Source: Xanthomonas sp. (GTDB taxonomy: Bacteria > Pseudomonadota > Gammaproteobacteria > Xanthomonadales > Xanthomonadaceae). From it: a stretch of DNA of 64,000 nt. The translations under genes and the position numbers were made by a program. The stretch covers positions 1 through 64,000 of the forward strand of contig NZ_JAFIWC010000017.1 of NCBI RefSeq assembly GCF_017163755.1, given 5' to 3'. Below the pieces are notes generated by a model. The model made no database searches, was not told where the DNA came from, and saw nothing but the letters and a program-made list of their open reading frames with translations. Numbering within the stretch: the stretch's first letter is position 1; the number at the start of each line of letters is the position of its first letter. This document shows, one piece after another, positions 8,970-19,152 of the stretch.

Positions 8970-9750
8970 GCGGAAAGCTCTCCAGAAGTCCGCGTTGCAA
9001 TCCGGCCAGATCGAACTCGCCGTTGCCGCCCAGTTCCAGGCATTCCTCCACGCTATGCCCGGCGTGCCACTGCTGGCGGCCGGTGCCGTGGTAGTAGTCG
9101 TCGTACTTGAAGCGCTCCTCGCCGTTGCCCCAGTCCAGGTAGACCGCCGGGATGCCGTAGGCTTCGGCCAGGATCAGGCCGTGCAGCGAACTGGAGACGA
9201 TCATCTGCGCCGACAGCAGCTGGCGCACGAAGGTCGCCGGCTTGCAGTTGGGGAAGATCAGGTGATCGGAAAAGGCCTGGTACTTGCTGGCCGGCTCATT
9301 GAAATGCGGAATCACCGCGAACGGGCGCGACGGCCCGGGCTGCAGCGCCTGGCGCGGGAAGAAAAGCGGCATCAGCAGGCCCGGATCGCCGTAGACCTCG
9401 GGCACCGTGATGCCGCGCGCCTGCAGGAACTGGCGCGTCTTCGGCCCGCGCACCGCGCGCACGTCCAGCTGCTCGAAACGGTGCCGGTCGGCCGGAATCT
9501 TGCCGTTGATGCCGCTGCCCCAGACCACGTCGCCGCTGCGCGCGAAATGCAGCACCGAGCCGATCGCGATCAGGCGCTGGCGCTTGTCGCGCTTGTCGAT
9601 CAGCGCACGATCGCGCAGCGACAGCACGTTGCCGACGATGACCTTGGAAAGGTGGTCGCCGATGTTGACCTCGCCGTTCTTGGGCTGCCACCAGTACAGC
9701 GCGCGGCGCTCCTCACGTTCGATCCATTTTTCCAGCAGCGTGGCGGGCAT
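8956..9750 (-). CDS. gumL: Polysaccharide pyruvyl transferase GumL
   Basis: 264 residues. In xanthan synthesis GumL puts a ketal-linked pyruvate from phosphoenolpyruvate on the terminal mannose. Features include ALYWWQPKNGEVNIGDHLSKVIV at the N terminus and VWGSGINGK and VRGPKTRQFL in the middle. The pyruvyltransferase-type segment VSSSLHGLILAEAYGIPAVYLDW is near residue 200. Its presence predicts a pyruvylated, more acidic polymer. The start at 9750 is preceded by GAGGA at about 10 nt. Longer upstream in-frame sequence runs into the gumK-gumL gap and is not needed. Confidence 0.95.
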   Translation of the reverse strand: MPATLLEKWIEREERRALYWWQPKNGEVNIGDHLSKVIVGNVLSLRDRALIDKRDKRQRLIAIGSVLHFARSGDVVWGSGINGKIPADRHRFEQLDVRAVRGPKTRQFLQARGITVPEVYGDPGLLMPLFFPRQALQPGPSRPFAVIPHFNEPASKYQAFSDHLIFPNCKPATFVRQLLSAQMIVSSSLHGLILAEAYGIPAVYLDWGNGEERFKYDDYYHGTGRQQWHAGHSVEECLELGGNGEFDLAGLQRGLLESFPHELW

Positions 9751-9803
9751 GGGGGAAATCCTCGGAAAAAGTGGGGGCGGCGGAGCAGCTCCGCCGGGTG
9801 AAG

Positions 9804-11009
9804 TCAGTAGGCCGCGGCGGTGCCGGCGGTGGCGTCCGGATACAGGCGGGTCTCCGGGTACGCCGCCGGATCGAGCACCCGGTCGGTGGTCTCCGCCCAG
9901 CTCAGGCATTGCCGATAGCGTATCCGCGGCGCCTGCAGCGCCTTGCCGATCGCCGCGACGATCGACGCCTCGTCCCCGGGCGTGTAGCCGAAACGCGCCT
10001 GGTAGGTGCCGACCACCGCGTTCGGGCACACCGCCGGCAGGCCGAAGAAATCGTACTGCAGCAGCTTCATCGAACTGTCCGCCAGGTAGGCCGGCACCTG
10101 CTCGGAGGCGTACGGTGCGATGCCGAACCGCGCATGCTTGATGTAGCGGATGGTCTCGGCGTGCTTCATCTCGCCGTAGACGACGACGTTGTCGCCATAA
10201 CCGGGCGCGCGCCCCATGCCCGAGCCGATCACGTGGAAGGTGACCTGCGGGAACGCGCGGCTGGCGGTGACGAAGAACTCCGGATCGAACAGCATCGAGC
10301 CCACCGCCACCGCATGGATGCCCTCACCGTACGGCGAAGGATCGCCGAGCGTCTCCAGATTGTGATCCACGCCGTGCCCGACGTGGAACAGGTTGTGGCG
10401 GCTGGAGATCTCGTCGGCCATCGCCGGCGACACCAGCGCGATCACGTCCAGGCTGGGCGCCACCCGGTCGAAGGTGCGCTCGATGTAGTCGGCGACATTG
10501 ATCGTGCTCAGGCCGTCGGAGGCGCGGTAGACCTTGCGCGCGGTCGGATTGACCTGCCCCGCCAGCTCGATGAACGCCACGGCGATGCCGCTTTCGAACA
10601 CGATCACGTCCGCCTCCTGCATCCAGCGGATCAGCGTGGCCGGCGGCTTGGCCGCGTACAGCTTGAACATCAGGTCCTCGAGCGGGCGCAGCCAGCGCCG
10701 GCGCGTATTGAACGGATGCAGCGGCGCGCGCCACAAGTAGCAGTCCACGCCGTTGTGCCGCACCACCGTGTTGGCGGTGGCGTCCAGCGGCAGGCGCAGG
10801 TCGCCCTTGAGCCGCGACAGCAGGCTGTAGCGCAACGAGAAGAAGCGCGTGGTGCCGCGCTTGGCCAGTTCGTCGGTGATGAAGTGGATGTTGGCGCGGC
10901 GCGGCGTGCGGTAGTCGTGCGCGGACAGCACCAGATAGCACGGCGGCCGGCCGGCCAGGGCCGCTGCCGGGGCCGCGGCGATCGCCGCCGATTCGGATGG
11001 ATCGCTCAT
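9804..11009 (-). CDS. gumK: UDP-glucuronate glucuronosyltransferase GumK (GT70)
   Basis: 401 residues. GumK transfers glucuronic acid from UDP-GlcA to the internal mannose of the lipid-linked Man-Glc-Glc. It is an inverting, GT-B-fold, membrane-associated enzyme. Features: [19 protein letters not shown] at the N terminus, [20 protein letters not shown] in the nucleotide-binding half, and [34 protein letters not shown] near the C terminus. The start at 11009 has AAGGA 9 nt upstream; an upstream in-frame ATG would put that sequence inside the gene. It lies 37 nt after the gumJ stop. Confidence 0.95.
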   Translation of the reverse strand: MSDPSESAAIAAAPAAALAGRPPCYLVLSAHDYRTPRRANIHFITDELAKRGTTRFFSLRYSLLSRLKGDLRLPLDATANTVVRHNGVDCYLWRAPLHPFNTRRRWLRPLEDLMFKLYAAKPPATLIRWMQEADVIVFESGIAVAFIELAGQVNPTARKVYRASDGLSTINVADYIERTFDRVAPSLDVIALVSPAMADEISSRHNLFHVGHGVDHNLETLGDPSPYGEGIHAVAVGSMLFDPEFFVTASRAFPQVTFHVIGSGMGRAPGYGDNVVVYGEMKHAETIRYIKHARFGIAPYASEQVPAYLADSSMKLLQYDFFGLPAVCPNAVVGTYQARFGYTPGDEASIVAAIGKALQAPRIRYRQCLSWAETTDRVLDPAAYPETRLYPDATAGTAAAY

Positions 11010-11046
11010 GCCATCGTTCCTTTGCAAAGGGGGTCGGGATACGGGT

Positions 11047-12531
11047 TCATCGCTTGGCCTTGACCTCGCGCAGCAGCTTGCGGATGTTGACGATCGCCAT
11101 CACGTCGCGGCGGAACGCCGGCCACAGCGCGAACGCCAGCAGGAAACTCAGCAGCATCGCCGCGCTGCCCACGGCCAGTTGCTGCCACAGCGATGCGCCG
11201 CCCCACTGCCGCGAGGCCAGCGCCGATGCCGCGCCGCACGCGCCATAGCCGACGATCGCGCGCAGGCCGTTGTTGAACAACGCCGCGGCCGGTGCGTCGG
11301 CGATCCGCCCGATCCACAGCAGCGACAACGGCCACAGCAGGACCAGCCCGAAGGTGTAGCCGATGGTCACCCCCATCACGCCCCACAGCGAACCGGCGAA
11401 GATGCAGGCGATCAGCAGCACCCGCCCGACCACCGAATACACCAGCTGCTGCCGCATCAGGCCGCGCGCCAGGAACACCCAGTAGGCCGCATAGGCCGCG
11501 GACTGGAAGATACCGCCGACCGTGAGCACCTGAAACAGCGGCACCGCCGGCCGCCACTGTTCGCCCAGCACCAGCACGATCAACGGCAGCGCCTGCGCGC
11601 AGGCGAACGCGAACATCGACACGATCACGTGCACCATCACCGTCTGCCCGCGCAGCAGGAACGCGCCGAAGCGCGGCGGGTCGTCCTGCAGCTGCGACAG
11701 CACCGGCAGCGCCACCGAGGTGGCCGGCGCGTTGATCTGGTTCAGCGGCATCATCAGCAACTGAAAGGCGCGGTTGTACAGGCCCAGCGCCTCGGCGCCG
11801 ATACGGTGGCCGATGATGACCTGGCCGACATTGCGGCTGGCGTAGCCGAGCAGCTGCGCGGCCATCAGGTTCCAGCCGAAACTGAGGAAGGCGCGCATCG
11901 GCGCGTCGCGACGGTAGCCGCGCGGCAACCAGCGTGCGCAGATGCCCGCGATCAGCAGGTTCACCAGCGCCTGCACCACCTGCTGCCACACCAGCGCCCA
12001 GTAGCCGTAGCCGGCCAGCGCCGCGGCCACGCCCGCCAGCAGGCCCATCACCTGCGCGCCGACGTCGCTCAGCGACAGCTGGCCGAAGCGCAGCCCGCGG
12101 CTCAGATGCGCGCGATACTGGGTGGTCATGCCGTTGAGCAGGAAAGTGACCGCCAGCGCCTGCGAAATCGCCACCAGCGCCGGCTCGCGATAGAAATGCG
12201 CGATCCACGACGAGGACAGGAACACCACCACCGCCAGCGCAAAGCCGATCCCACTGTTGATCCAGAACAGGTTGTCGCGCTGCTCGCGGCTGACATGCTT
12301 GGCCTGGATCGCCGCGGACGACAGGCCGAAGTCGCGCAGGATCTCGGCCACGCCGACGATCGCGGTGACCATCGCCATCAGGCCGTAGTCGTACGGCGTC
12401 AGCAATCGCGCCAGCAGCACGATGCCGCCGAACTGCACGATCATCTTCGCCAGCTGCCCGGCCATCGTCACCGCCGCGCCGCCCGCGGCGCGCGAGGCCA
12501 GGCTGCGTTCGGGCGGGGCGCTCCTGGGCAT
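11047..12531 (-). CDS. gumJ: Lipid-linked oligosaccharide flippase GumJ (Wzx-type)
   Basis: 494 residues with about 12 or more hydrophobic segments. It belongs to the polysaccharide-transport MOP superfamily and is expected to flip the finished pentasaccharide-PP-undecaprenol to the periplasm. The N-terminal part ([36 protein letters not shown]) is the typical first helix pair. A basic C-terminal tail ends the protein. The ATG at 12531 is 11 nt after the gumI stop. The in-frame reading continues upstream for about 400 codons over gumI but is a shadow. Confidence 0.93.
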   Translation of the reverse strand: MPRSAPPERSLASRAAGGAAVTMAGQLAKMIVQFGGIVLLARLLTPYDYGLMAMVTAIVGVAEILRDFGLSSAAIQAKHVSREQRDNLFWINSGIGFALAVVVFLSSSWIAHFYREPALVAISQALAVTFLLNGMTTQYRAHLSRGLRFGQLSLSDVGAQVMGLLAGVAAALAGYGYWALVWQQVVQALVNLLIAGICARWLPRGYRRDAPMRAFLSFGWNLMAAQLLGYASRNVGQVIIGHRIGAEALGLYNRAFQLLMMPLNQINAPATSVALPVLSQLQDDPPRFGAFLLRGQTVMVHVIVSMFAFACAQALPLIVLVLGEQWRPAVPLFQVLTVGGIFQSAAYAAYWVFLARGLMRQQLVYSVVGRVLLIACIFAGSLWGVMGVTIGYTFGLVLLWPLSLLWIGRIADAPAAALFNNGLRAIVGYGACGAASALASRQWGGASLWQQLAVGSAAMLLSFLLAFALWPAFRRDVMAIVNIRKLLREVKAKR

Positions 12532-12542
12532 ATCCGGAAGGC

Positions 12543-13592
12543 TCACGCGTGCGCCGCCACGCGCGCGCCAAGCGCCTGGAGGTAGCTGCCATAGTGCTGC
12601 AGACCGATCGCCGCCCAGTCGCGCCGCGACAGGTCCGGCGCCGCGTCGGCCGGCAGCTGCCGTGCCTGCGCGTGCGCCGCGGCCAGCTGCGCCGCATCCA
12701 GCTCGCCCCGGTACAGGATCACCCAGCCAGGGCCTACTTCGTCGGCGATCGCGGCGTTGGACTCGCTCCACGGCGCCAGCACCGGCCGCGCCAGCGACAA
12801 CGCCAGCAGCAGCGTGCCGGAGTTGTGCATCTGCCGGTACGGCAGCACCACCAGTTCGGCCTCGCCGACCTCCTGCGCCAGCACTTCGTCCTCGACGTAC
12901 TGCAAGCGCGCGCTGATCCGCGGATCCGCCGCGCATGCGCGCTCCACCACGTCGCGGATCTGCGGATTGATCGGGTTGCCGGCGATGCGCAGGCTCAGCG
13001 ACGGGTCCGGCAGCGCGGCCATGGTCTCGACCAGCGTCTCTACGCCCTTGTACGGCCGCAGCAGGCCGAAATGCAGCAGCCGCCCAGGCACCCGCGGCGG
13101 TTGCCGCATCGCCGCGTACCAGTCGCGGTAGTGGCCGTGCAGGATGGTATCGGTCGCCGGCTCGCGCATCGGCGTGGTGCCGTTGATGCGGATCCAGCGC
13201 GTGGTCAGCCGATCGATCCAGCGCAGCAGCTGGCGCTCGCGCCAGCCCTTGTCCTCGTGCGGCGCGAAGTTGTGCAGCGTGCGCACCACCGGCGTGGCGG
13301 TGAGCTTGAGCCGCAGCAGCAGCAGCGCCATGCAGGCCTGCTTGGCCAGCGTGCCCAGGGGGCTGCGGTGGCGCACCAGGTATTCGGGCCAGTGCAGATG
13401 CAGGACGTCGTAGCGCGACAGCAGCGCGCTGCGCATCGAGAAGAAGCGCAGCTGGACCTGCTGCGGCAGCGCGGCGTACAGCTGGATCAGGTAGGGATTG
13501 GTGGTCGCCGTCGGCCGTTCGGTCGAGGTCAGCACCGTGATCGGCGGCCCGGGTACCCGGGCATCGCCGCTGCAGCGGGGTTCCGGCTTCAT
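12543..13592 (-). CDS. gumI: Beta-1,4-mannosyltransferase GumI (GT94)
   Basis: 349 residues. GumI adds the terminal mannose to the glucuronic acid, completing the xanthan pentasaccharide. Features: ITVLTSTERPTATTNPYLIQLY at the N terminus, HLHWPEYLVRH, LRTLHNFAPHEDKG-type middle segment, HFGLLRPYKGVETLV, and LVVLPYRQMHNSGTLLLALSLARPVLAP. The start overlaps the gumH stop as ATGA. Presence of both gumI and gumL predicts a complete five-sugar, pyruvylated unit, unlike the shortened Xylella version. Confidence 0.94.
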   Translation of the reverse strand: MKPEPRCSGDARVPGPPITVLTSTERPTATTNPYLIQLYAALPQQVQLRFFSMRSALLSRYDVLHLHWPEYLVRHRSPLGTLAKQACMALLLLRLKLTATPVVRTLHNFAPHEDKGWRERQLLRWIDRLTTRWIRINGTTPMREPATDTILHGHYRDWYAAMRQPPRVPGRLLHFGLLRPYKGVETLVETMAALPDPSLSLRIAGNPINPQIRDVVERACAADPRISARLQYVEDEVLAQEVGEAELVVLPYRQMHNSGTLLLALSLARPVLAPWSESNAAIADEVGPGWVILYRGELDAAQLAAAHAQARQLPADAAPDLSRRDWAAIGLQHYGSYLQALGARVAAHA

Positions 13593-14722
13593 CGCCCCGC
13601 TCCGTCGCGCCCGAGCGCTGCGTGGTACTCGGCCACGTACGCATCCACCACCCGCCCCCAGTCGTGGCGCTGCGCGTAGTCCATCGCCGCCTGCCGCTGC
13701 GCGGCGTACGCGGGATCGACCGCCGCCGCATAGGCCGCCACCGCGGCGGCGGCCGCCTGCGTGTCGGCCGGATCCACCAGCACGCCCTGCTCCGACTCGC
13801 GCGCCAAGCGCGCGAACGGCGGGATGTTGCTCAGCACCGGCAGCAGCCCGGCACTCATCGCCTCGATCGCGGCGATGCCGAAGCCCTCGTGCCGCGACAG
13901 GCAGACGAAGAACTGCGCGCTGCCGAGCAGCTGCGCCAGCGCTTCCTGCGACGGCGCCACGCTGAGCTGCACGCGGTCCTGCAGGCCGCGTTCGGCGATC
14001 GCCTGGCGCAGGTCGCCCTCGCTGAAATCGTATTCGCGGCCGGCCACGATCAACCGCCACGCCGGGTCCTGCACGGCGAGCGCGCGCAACAGATCCAGCG
14101 TCTCCAGCAGGCCCTTGTTGATCGACCAGCGGCCGAAGTAGATCAGGGTGCGCCCGGGCGACGCGGCGCCCTGCCCGGCGAACTTCTGCACGTCCACGCC
14201 GTTCTCGATGACGCGCAGGCGCTGCGGCGCGACCACCGCCGAGAACAGGTCGCCGTCGTTTTCGCTGGTGGCGACGACGCGCGCATACGCCCACGCCGAC
14301 GCGCGGGTCAGCGTCTTGAACCACAGCATCTTCAGCCGCGAGGCATAGGTGGTATGGAAGAAGCCGCCATGCGTGGAGACGATCATCGGCTTGCCGTGCA
14401 GCATCCGGGTCAGCGCCAGGTAGTCGTAGAAGAAATCGATGCCGTGCACGTGGATCAGGTCGGCCTCGCGCACCGCGCCGAGCACCGATGGCGCCAGCGG
14501 ATAGCGCGACGAGCCGCGGTACGGCAGGCGCCGGATCGGCACGCCCTGGTGCTCGTCGAGCGCAGCCAGCCGCTCGTGCGCGCGGGTGAACACGCGGTCC
14601 AGCGTCACCACCTGCACCTGGTCGGCCCCTTGGCGCTGGTGCCGGCGGGCGATGTTCAGCACCACTTCTTCCATGCCGCCCACCGAAGGATGGAATTGGC
14701 GCACCACATGCACGACCTTCAT
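13589..14722 (-). CDS. gumH: Alpha-1,3-mannosyltransferase GumH (GT4)
   Basis: 377 residues. GumH transfers mannose from GDP-mannose to the cellobiose-PP-lipid. GT4 features: VRQFHPSVGGMEEVVLNIA near the N terminus, IHVHGIDFFYDYLAL, YFGRWSINKGLLETL, and the donor-site EX7E region FVCLSRHEGFGIAAIEAMSAG around residue 295. The start at 14722 is preceded by AGGAG. It ends in an ATGA overlap with gumI. The 46-nt gap to the end of the acetyltransferase gene holds nothing notable. Confidence 0.95.
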   Translation of the reverse strand: MKVVHVVRQFHPSVGGMEEVVLNIARRHQRQGADQVQVVTLDRVFTRAHERLAALDEHQGVPIRRLPYRGSSRYPLAPSVLGAVREADLIHVHGIDFFYDYLALTRMLHGKPMIVSTHGGFFHTTYASRLKMLWFKTLTRASAWAYARVVATSENDGDLFSAVVAPQRLRVIENGVDVQKFAGQGAASPGRTLIYFGRWSINKGLLETLDLLRALAVQDPAWRLIVAGREYDFSEGDLRQAIAERGLQDRVQLSVAPSQEALAQLLGSAQFFVCLSRHEGFGIAAIEAMSAGLLPVLSNIPPFARLARESEQGVLVDPADTQAAAAAVAAYAAAVDPAYAAQRQAAMDYAQRHDWGRVVDAYVAEYHAALGRDGAGR

Positions 14723-14768
14723 CGCATCCCGCTCCTGCGCGGCCATCGCCGCGCTGCTGCCGTTACCA

Positions 14769-15860
14769 TCAGATCGTCTTCCCCCGGGCCGCGGATCGGG
14801 CACCCAGGGACCAGGGTGCGAACCGCATCAACAGCATGCGCAGCGGCACGCTCGCCGCCAGCGCGAACGCCGACACGAACAACGCCCATCCCAGGCCGGG
14901 CTTGCCGCCGGGACCGAACCAGCCCAGCAGCGATGCCACGCCGGACAGCACGAAAAAGACCAGGATGTGCGTGCACAGGATCAGCAAGGTGTTGCGCCCG
15001 ATCCACTGCACGCCGGGCCAACGCGCGATCAACCGCGCCGCGCACAGCGCCATCGCCGTGCCGAGCAGGCTGACCGCCAGGAACACCGCGCTGGACTGGC
15101 CGAACTGGAGCATGTTCACGTCGACCCGGCCGTTGCGCCAGGCCAGCACCAGCCACGGCAGTCCCAGTACCGCGATGCCGACCGCATTGCCGGCCGGCGT
15201 GGCCGGCAGCAACCAGCCGCGGCCGGCCAGCAACGCGCCGGCAGCGAAGAAGAACAGCGCGATCGGCAGCACGTCCAGCGCGAACGGCAGGCGCAGTTGC
15301 GCGCCGGGAAACCACTGCGCCCATGCCCAGGCCAACAGCAGCGTGCCGGCCGCCAGCACGACCGCGGCGATACGCCTGCGCAGATACAGATAGGCCAGCG
15401 TGGTGACGAACAGCGCCGGCAGGAACCACAGCGCCGGCTGCACATACAGGCGCGGACCGCTGCCGGTGACCAGCCCGAGCAACGGGTCCCACCACGGCAG
15501 GTCGCCCCAGCGCTGGGCCTTCTCGCCGATATGCCGGGTCAACAGCCAGTAGATGTAGCCGAGCACGAAGAAGCACAGGTAGGGCAGCAGCAGGGTCCGC
15601 GCCAGCTTGACCACGTCCACGCGCGCGCCCGCTGGCGCGCCGTAGGCCGCGGCCACCCATCCGGAGAGGACGAAGAACATCGGCACGTGGAAACTGTAGA
15701 CCAGGATGGTGAAGGCTTGCGGGATGCCTTTGGCGTGGCCGAGCACCACCAGCACGATCGCGAGCGCCTTTGCCGCATCGATGCGCCCGTCGCGTTCGCG
15801 CACCGCCGCGACGGGCGACGCCGTGGACGTCGGACCCGGGTGACGCGTCAACGCGCTCAT
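14769..15860 (-). CDS. gumF: Membrane acetyltransferase, GumF/GumG type (single copy)
   Basis: 363 residues with about 10 hydrophobic helices, acyltransferase-3 family. DGRIDAAKALAIVLVVLGH carries the family His at the end of the first helix; FSFHVPMFFVLSGWVAA-type sequence and YLCFFVLGYIYWLL follow. X. campestris has two such genes here: gumF (acetylates the internal mannose) and gumG (the external mannose). Only one lies between gumE and gumH in this window. Its position next to gumE favours gumF, but paralogue identity is uncertain without alignment. It overlaps the gumE stop as ATGA. Confidence 0.85.
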   Translation of the reverse strand: MSALTRHPGPTSTASPVAAVRERDGRIDAAKALAIVLVVLGHAKGIPQAFTILVYSFHVPMFFVLSGWVAAAYGAPAGARVDVVKLARTLLLPYLCFFVLGYIYWLLTRHIGEKAQRWGDLPWWDPLLGLVTGSGPRLYVQPALWFLPALFVTTLAYLYLRRRIAAVVLAAGTLLLAWAWAQWFPGAQLRLPFALDVLPIALFFFAAGALLAGRGWLLPATPAGNAVGIAVLGLPWLVLAWRNGRVDVNMLQFGQSSAVFLAVSLLGTAMALCAARLIARWPGVQWIGRNTLLILCTHILVFFVLSGVASLLGWFGPGGKPGLGWALFVSAFALAASVPLRMLLMRFAPWSLGARSAARGKTI

Positions 15861-17158
15861 GCCAGCGCCGCCGGCGGCCGCCCGGGCGCGCCGTCCTCGT
15901 CTGCCGTTGTCGCTTGCAGCGCAAGCGCGCCGGCCTCGGGCGCGCGCAGCCGCGGCACCATCTGCCACAGGCAGCCGCAGGCGAACCACCACAGCGCCGC
16001 GGTCTTGATCGAGAAGTAGCCGTTGGACACCAGCAGGCTGAGCGCGAAGGCGAAGATCAGCAGGTTCTTGAACAGCTGGCCTTCGACCGTGCGCATCAGC
16101 ATCAGGAACGAATACGCCAGCAGGAACGCCAGCACCATCACCACCGACTGCGACGAGATGAAATAGGCGATGCCGCTGTCGAAGTACTTGTACGGCGAAT
16201 CGAAATCCAGGCCCAGCCATGCCTGCGTGCTCATCCGCCCGACCGAGTCGACCGTAAAGAAGATGCGGCCCGGCATCGTGTCCTCGTAGCTCTGGATTCC
16301 AGAAGCCCACACCAGCAACCAACCGCCGAGCAGCACGCCGAAGAAGATCAGGAACCCCAGGCGCTGGTCCATCCGCTGCAGCAGCGGGGTCATCAGCACC
16401 ATCAGCACCACGGTGCCGGCCGCCAGGCGCCCGTCCGAGGCCACGATCAGGAACCCGATCATCAACACCGACGCGGCGATCGTGAGCGGCCGCAGCCAAC
16501 GCCGGAACGTCAGCACGATCGCGGCGAAGAAGATGATGAAGTTGCCCATCGTCACCGGCTCGATGAACAGCGACGAGGCGCGCGGCAGGTTCGACGAGGG
16601 CAGGAAGTTGCGTGCCCCCGGCCGGGTGGCGCTGACGAACAGATTGCTGTCCGCGTTCCAGAAGCTCGCCGCGCTGGCGCCGCGCGCGTTGACGAAGTAG
16701 CTCTTCGGATTGACCACGTCACCATACAGCGTGGGCAGCGCCAGTTCGAACACCGCCACCAGCGACACGATCAGCGCCAGACGCACGAACAGCTTAGGCA
16801 GCGAGCCGGTGTAGGCCGCGCCCAGCACCAGGAACGCGAACGGAATCAGCGCGTCGCGGAAGAACTTCGGATCGATCTTCCATACCAGCAGCAACCGCAC
16901 CAGCATCAACAGCACCAGCAACGCGATGCCGGTGAATATCATCGCGCTGCGGCGCCGGTCCAGCGACCACAGCCCGATCACGAAGCAGGCCGCATAGACC
17001 GCCAGTTCGGCCACATAGGTCATCGCCGGGCTGACGGTGAACACCGACGCGTTGACCAGCGCCAGCAGGAAGTTGTAGCCCACCGCGAACAGCAGCACCA
17101 GCTCGATCAGCAGGTTGCGGCGCCGTTCGCGCAGCGGCATCGGCGCGGCGGTCAGCAC
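15857..17158 (-). CDS. gumE: Xanthan polymerase GumE (Wzy-type)
   Basis: 433 residues with about 12 hydrophobic segments. It is the expected polymerase that joins lipid-linked repeat units in the periplasm. A large polar loop (residues about 170-200: NARGASAASFWNADSNLF, then SLFIEPVTMGN) and FYTVDS-like IFFTVDSVGRMSTQAW fit a Wzy protein. A GTG at 17158 is chosen as start because GGAG lies 7 nt before it and the length matches the family. The ATG at 17140 and a TTG at 17179 are alternatives without a good ribosome site. The start lies 217 nt after the gumD stop. Confidence 0.9.
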   Translation of the reverse strand: MLTAAPMPLRERRRNLLIELVLLFAVGYNFLLALVNASVFTVSPAMTYVAELAVYAACFVIGLWSLDRRRSAMIFTGIALLVLLMLVRLLLVWKIDPKFFRDALIPFAFLVLGAAYTGSLPKLFVRLALIVSLVAVFELALPTLYGDVVNPKSYFVNARGASAASFWNADSNLFVSATRPGARNFLPSSNLPRASSLFIEPVTMGNFIIFFAAIVLTFRRWLRPLTIAASVLMIGFLIVASDGRLAAGTVVLMVLMTPLLQRMDQRLGFLIFFGVLLGGWLLVWASGIQSYEDTMPGRIFFTVDSVGRMSTQAWLGLDFDSPYKYFDSGIAYFISSQSVVMVLAFLLAYSFLMLMRTVEGQLFKNLLIFAFALSLLVSNGYFSIKTAALWWFACGCLWQMVPRLRAPEAGALALQATTADEDGAPGRPPAALA

Positions 17159-17296
17159 GGCGCGGCTCCGGCGGCGCAACCGCCAGCAGCGCCCTGCCGG
17201 CGCGCATCAGGCGTCGCGGGCGATCGCGCCGGAACGCGCCAGGCGCGCGCCTGGGCGGCTCGGGCCCGCGCGGCGCGCGGCGCCGGCAGCCCGATC

Positions 17297-17344
17297 TCCC
17301 CGGTGCCGGCGACAGCGACGACGACGCGTCGCCGGCACCGGGGA
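17297..17344 (-). promoter_or_regulatory. 17-bp perfect inverted repeat between gumD and gumE
   Basis: Arms TCCCCGGTGCCGGCGAC (17297-17313) and its exact complement (17328-17344) enclose a 14-nt loop. It lies 32 nt past the gumD stop in transcript direction and about 140 nt before the gumE start. No T-run follows on the minus strand, so it is not a classical terminator. It may act as a transcript-stabilising or processing hairpin, or a partial attenuator, within the operon. Confidence 0.8.
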
Positions 17345-17375
17345 CGGTCGGCTGGGTAACGGCACGTCGGGCGCA

Positions 17376-18836
17376 TCAGTAGGCGGTCTTCTGCCCGAGC
17401 ACCTTCACCGCGGTAAGCACGATGATGCGTATGTCCAGCCACAGCGACCAGCGGCGGATGTAGTCCAGGTCGTACTGGATACGCTTCTTCATCGTACGCA
17501 GCTCCGGCGTCTCGCCACGGAACCCGTTGACCTGGGCCCAGCCGGTGATGCCCGGCTTGACGTAGTGCCGCTGCATGTAGTGGTTGATCAGCTTTTCGTA
17601 GTGGGTGTTGTGCTGCGCCGCGTGCGGACGCGGGCCGACCACCGACATGCTGCCGCCGAGCACGTTGAACAGCTGCGGCAGCTCGTCCAGGCTGGTTCGG
17701 CGCAGGAACGCGCCGAACGGCGTGACCCGGCTGTCGCCGCGCTTGGCCTGCACCACCACGTCGCTGTGTTCCTGTTGCACGCGCATCGAACGGAACTTGT
17801 ACATGTAGAACTCGCGGCCGCCCAGGCCGTGGCGGCGCTGGCGGAAGAACACCGGACCGGGCGAACTCAGCTTGACCCCGATGGCGATCGCCAGCATCAC
17901 CGGCCACAGCATCAGCAGCGCGGCTAGCGCGACCAGCTTGTCCTGCAGCGCCTTGGCGACCAGGAAGTAGTTGTTGCGGTCCACGCCGCCCTGGCGCAGG
18001 TTGATCACCGGCACGTTGCCGATCTGGTCGCCGGACTGGTTGAGCATGCCGAAGTCGAACAGATCGGGGATCAGCCGGACCTGGATCGGATAGCGGTCCA
18101 TCTGCTGCAGCAGTTGCTTGATGTGGTCGCGCTCGCCCAGCGGCAGCGAGATCCACACCTGCTCGACCTGGTTGTTGTTGAGGAACTCGATCAGCGACTC
18201 CGGCGTGCCGGGACCCAGGCACTGCAGCTTCTTCGGATGATCGGCCACCGACAGGTCGTAGTCGCTGCTGAAGTAGCCCATCATCTGCATGCCGACCCAC
18301 GAGTTGCGGCTCAGGTAGTTGTGGATCTTGACCACCGGGTGGCGCAGGCCGACCACGACCACGCGCTGCACGTCCACGCCTTCGGAGCGCAGGTGGTTCA
18401 GCACCCCGCGCACCATCGTCCGCGACAGCAGCAGGATCGCCAGGCTGCTGGTGAACCACAGCCCGATCCACAGGCGCGAGACCTGCTGGCCGAACTGGAT
18501 CACGAACGCATGCACCGCGAACAGCGCGAACACGCCGCTGCATGCCAGGCTCAGCACCATCATCTCGCGCAGCAGGCCGCGTCCGCGCCAGCTGCGATAC
18601 AGCGGGAACAAGGCGAAGCAGATCACCGCGTACAACAAGGTGGTGCCGATCGCGACGCGGTACGACGCCTCGGGCATCCACGTGTTGAACAACAGGCGGT
18701 GGGTCACGAGCGCGGCCATGACGATGACCGTCAGGTCCGATACGCGCAACAGGATGTCCGCGGCGGCCGAGTACTTGGAAAGCAATCGGGGCGATGCGGT
18801 GGTGTAGGTGGCGCTGCTAAGGTCTGCCAAAAGCAT
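17376..18836 (-). CDS. gumD: Undecaprenyl-phosphate glucose-1-phosphate transferase GumD
   Basis: 486 residues. GumD starts xanthan assembly by moving Glc-1-P from UDP-glucose to undecaprenyl phosphate. There are four or five N-terminal membrane helices (about residues 25-140), a nucleotide-binding-like middle ([19 protein letters not shown]), one further helix near residue 310, and a C-terminal bacterial sugar transferase domain: [46 protein letters not shown]. The ATG at 18836 has AGGA 9 nt upstream. The 316-nt gap ahead of it suggests an internal regulatory site. Confidence 0.96.
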   Translation of the reverse strand: MLLADLSSATYTTASPRLLSKYSAAADILLRVSDLTVIVMAALVTHRLLFNTWMPEASYRVAIGTTLLYAVICFALFPLYRSWRGRGLLREMMVLSLACSGVFALFAVHAFVIQFGQQVSRLWIGLWFTSSLAILLLSRTMVRGVLNHLRSEGVDVQRVVVVGLRHPVVKIHNYLSRNSWVGMQMMGYFSSDYDLSVADHPKKLQCLGPGTPESLIEFLNNNQVEQVWISLPLGERDHIKQLLQQMDRYPIQVRLIPDLFDFGMLNQSGDQIGNVPVINLRQGGVDRNNYFLVAKALQDKLVALAALLMLWPVMLAIAIGVKLSSPGPVFFRQRRHGLGGREFYMYKFRSMRVQQEHSDVVVQAKRGDSRVTPFGAFLRRTSLDELPQLFNVLGGSMSVVGPRPHAAQHNTHYEKLINHYMQRHYVKPGITGWAQVNGFRGETPELRTMKKRIQYDLDYIRRWSLWLDIRIIVLTAVKVLGQKTAY

Positions 18837-19152
18837 GATCGGGATTCCTATCCAAACTCGGGTCGGTGGCGTGCGGGGGAACACGCGACGTATCCGGGCC
18901 TCGATTCATCTGACATGGACCGCTGCGGTGCCTTCCTCACCGACCCCAGGTCCACGTCAGCCCGTGTTACTTCAACAGAAGGACGACTTCGTACAAGCGA
19001 ACGGAAAATAAAGGGTTGCCTCATTACTTAGCTGAACCACGTATCACCTCTCTGAAGGAATTGCTTAAGAAATAAGACTCTGTGCCGAGGTCGTCGCATG
19101 CGCCGCGACCCGGATCACGCCGCGTCGCATGCCCGCGCGCCACGCATCGCAG
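18837..19152. other. Gap between gumC and gumD
   Basis: 316 nt without a gene. The half next to gumC (about 19005-19085) is clearly more AT-rich than the surrounding operon and could hold an internal promoter for gumD onward. No -35/-10 pair was convincing, and no terminator hairpin with a T-run was seen after gumC. Confidence 0.4.

Noticed and set aside
6030-9110. 1026-codon open frame on the plus strand
   Set aside because: Runs antisense across the GumN-like, cupin and gumM genes; no motif or ribosome site.
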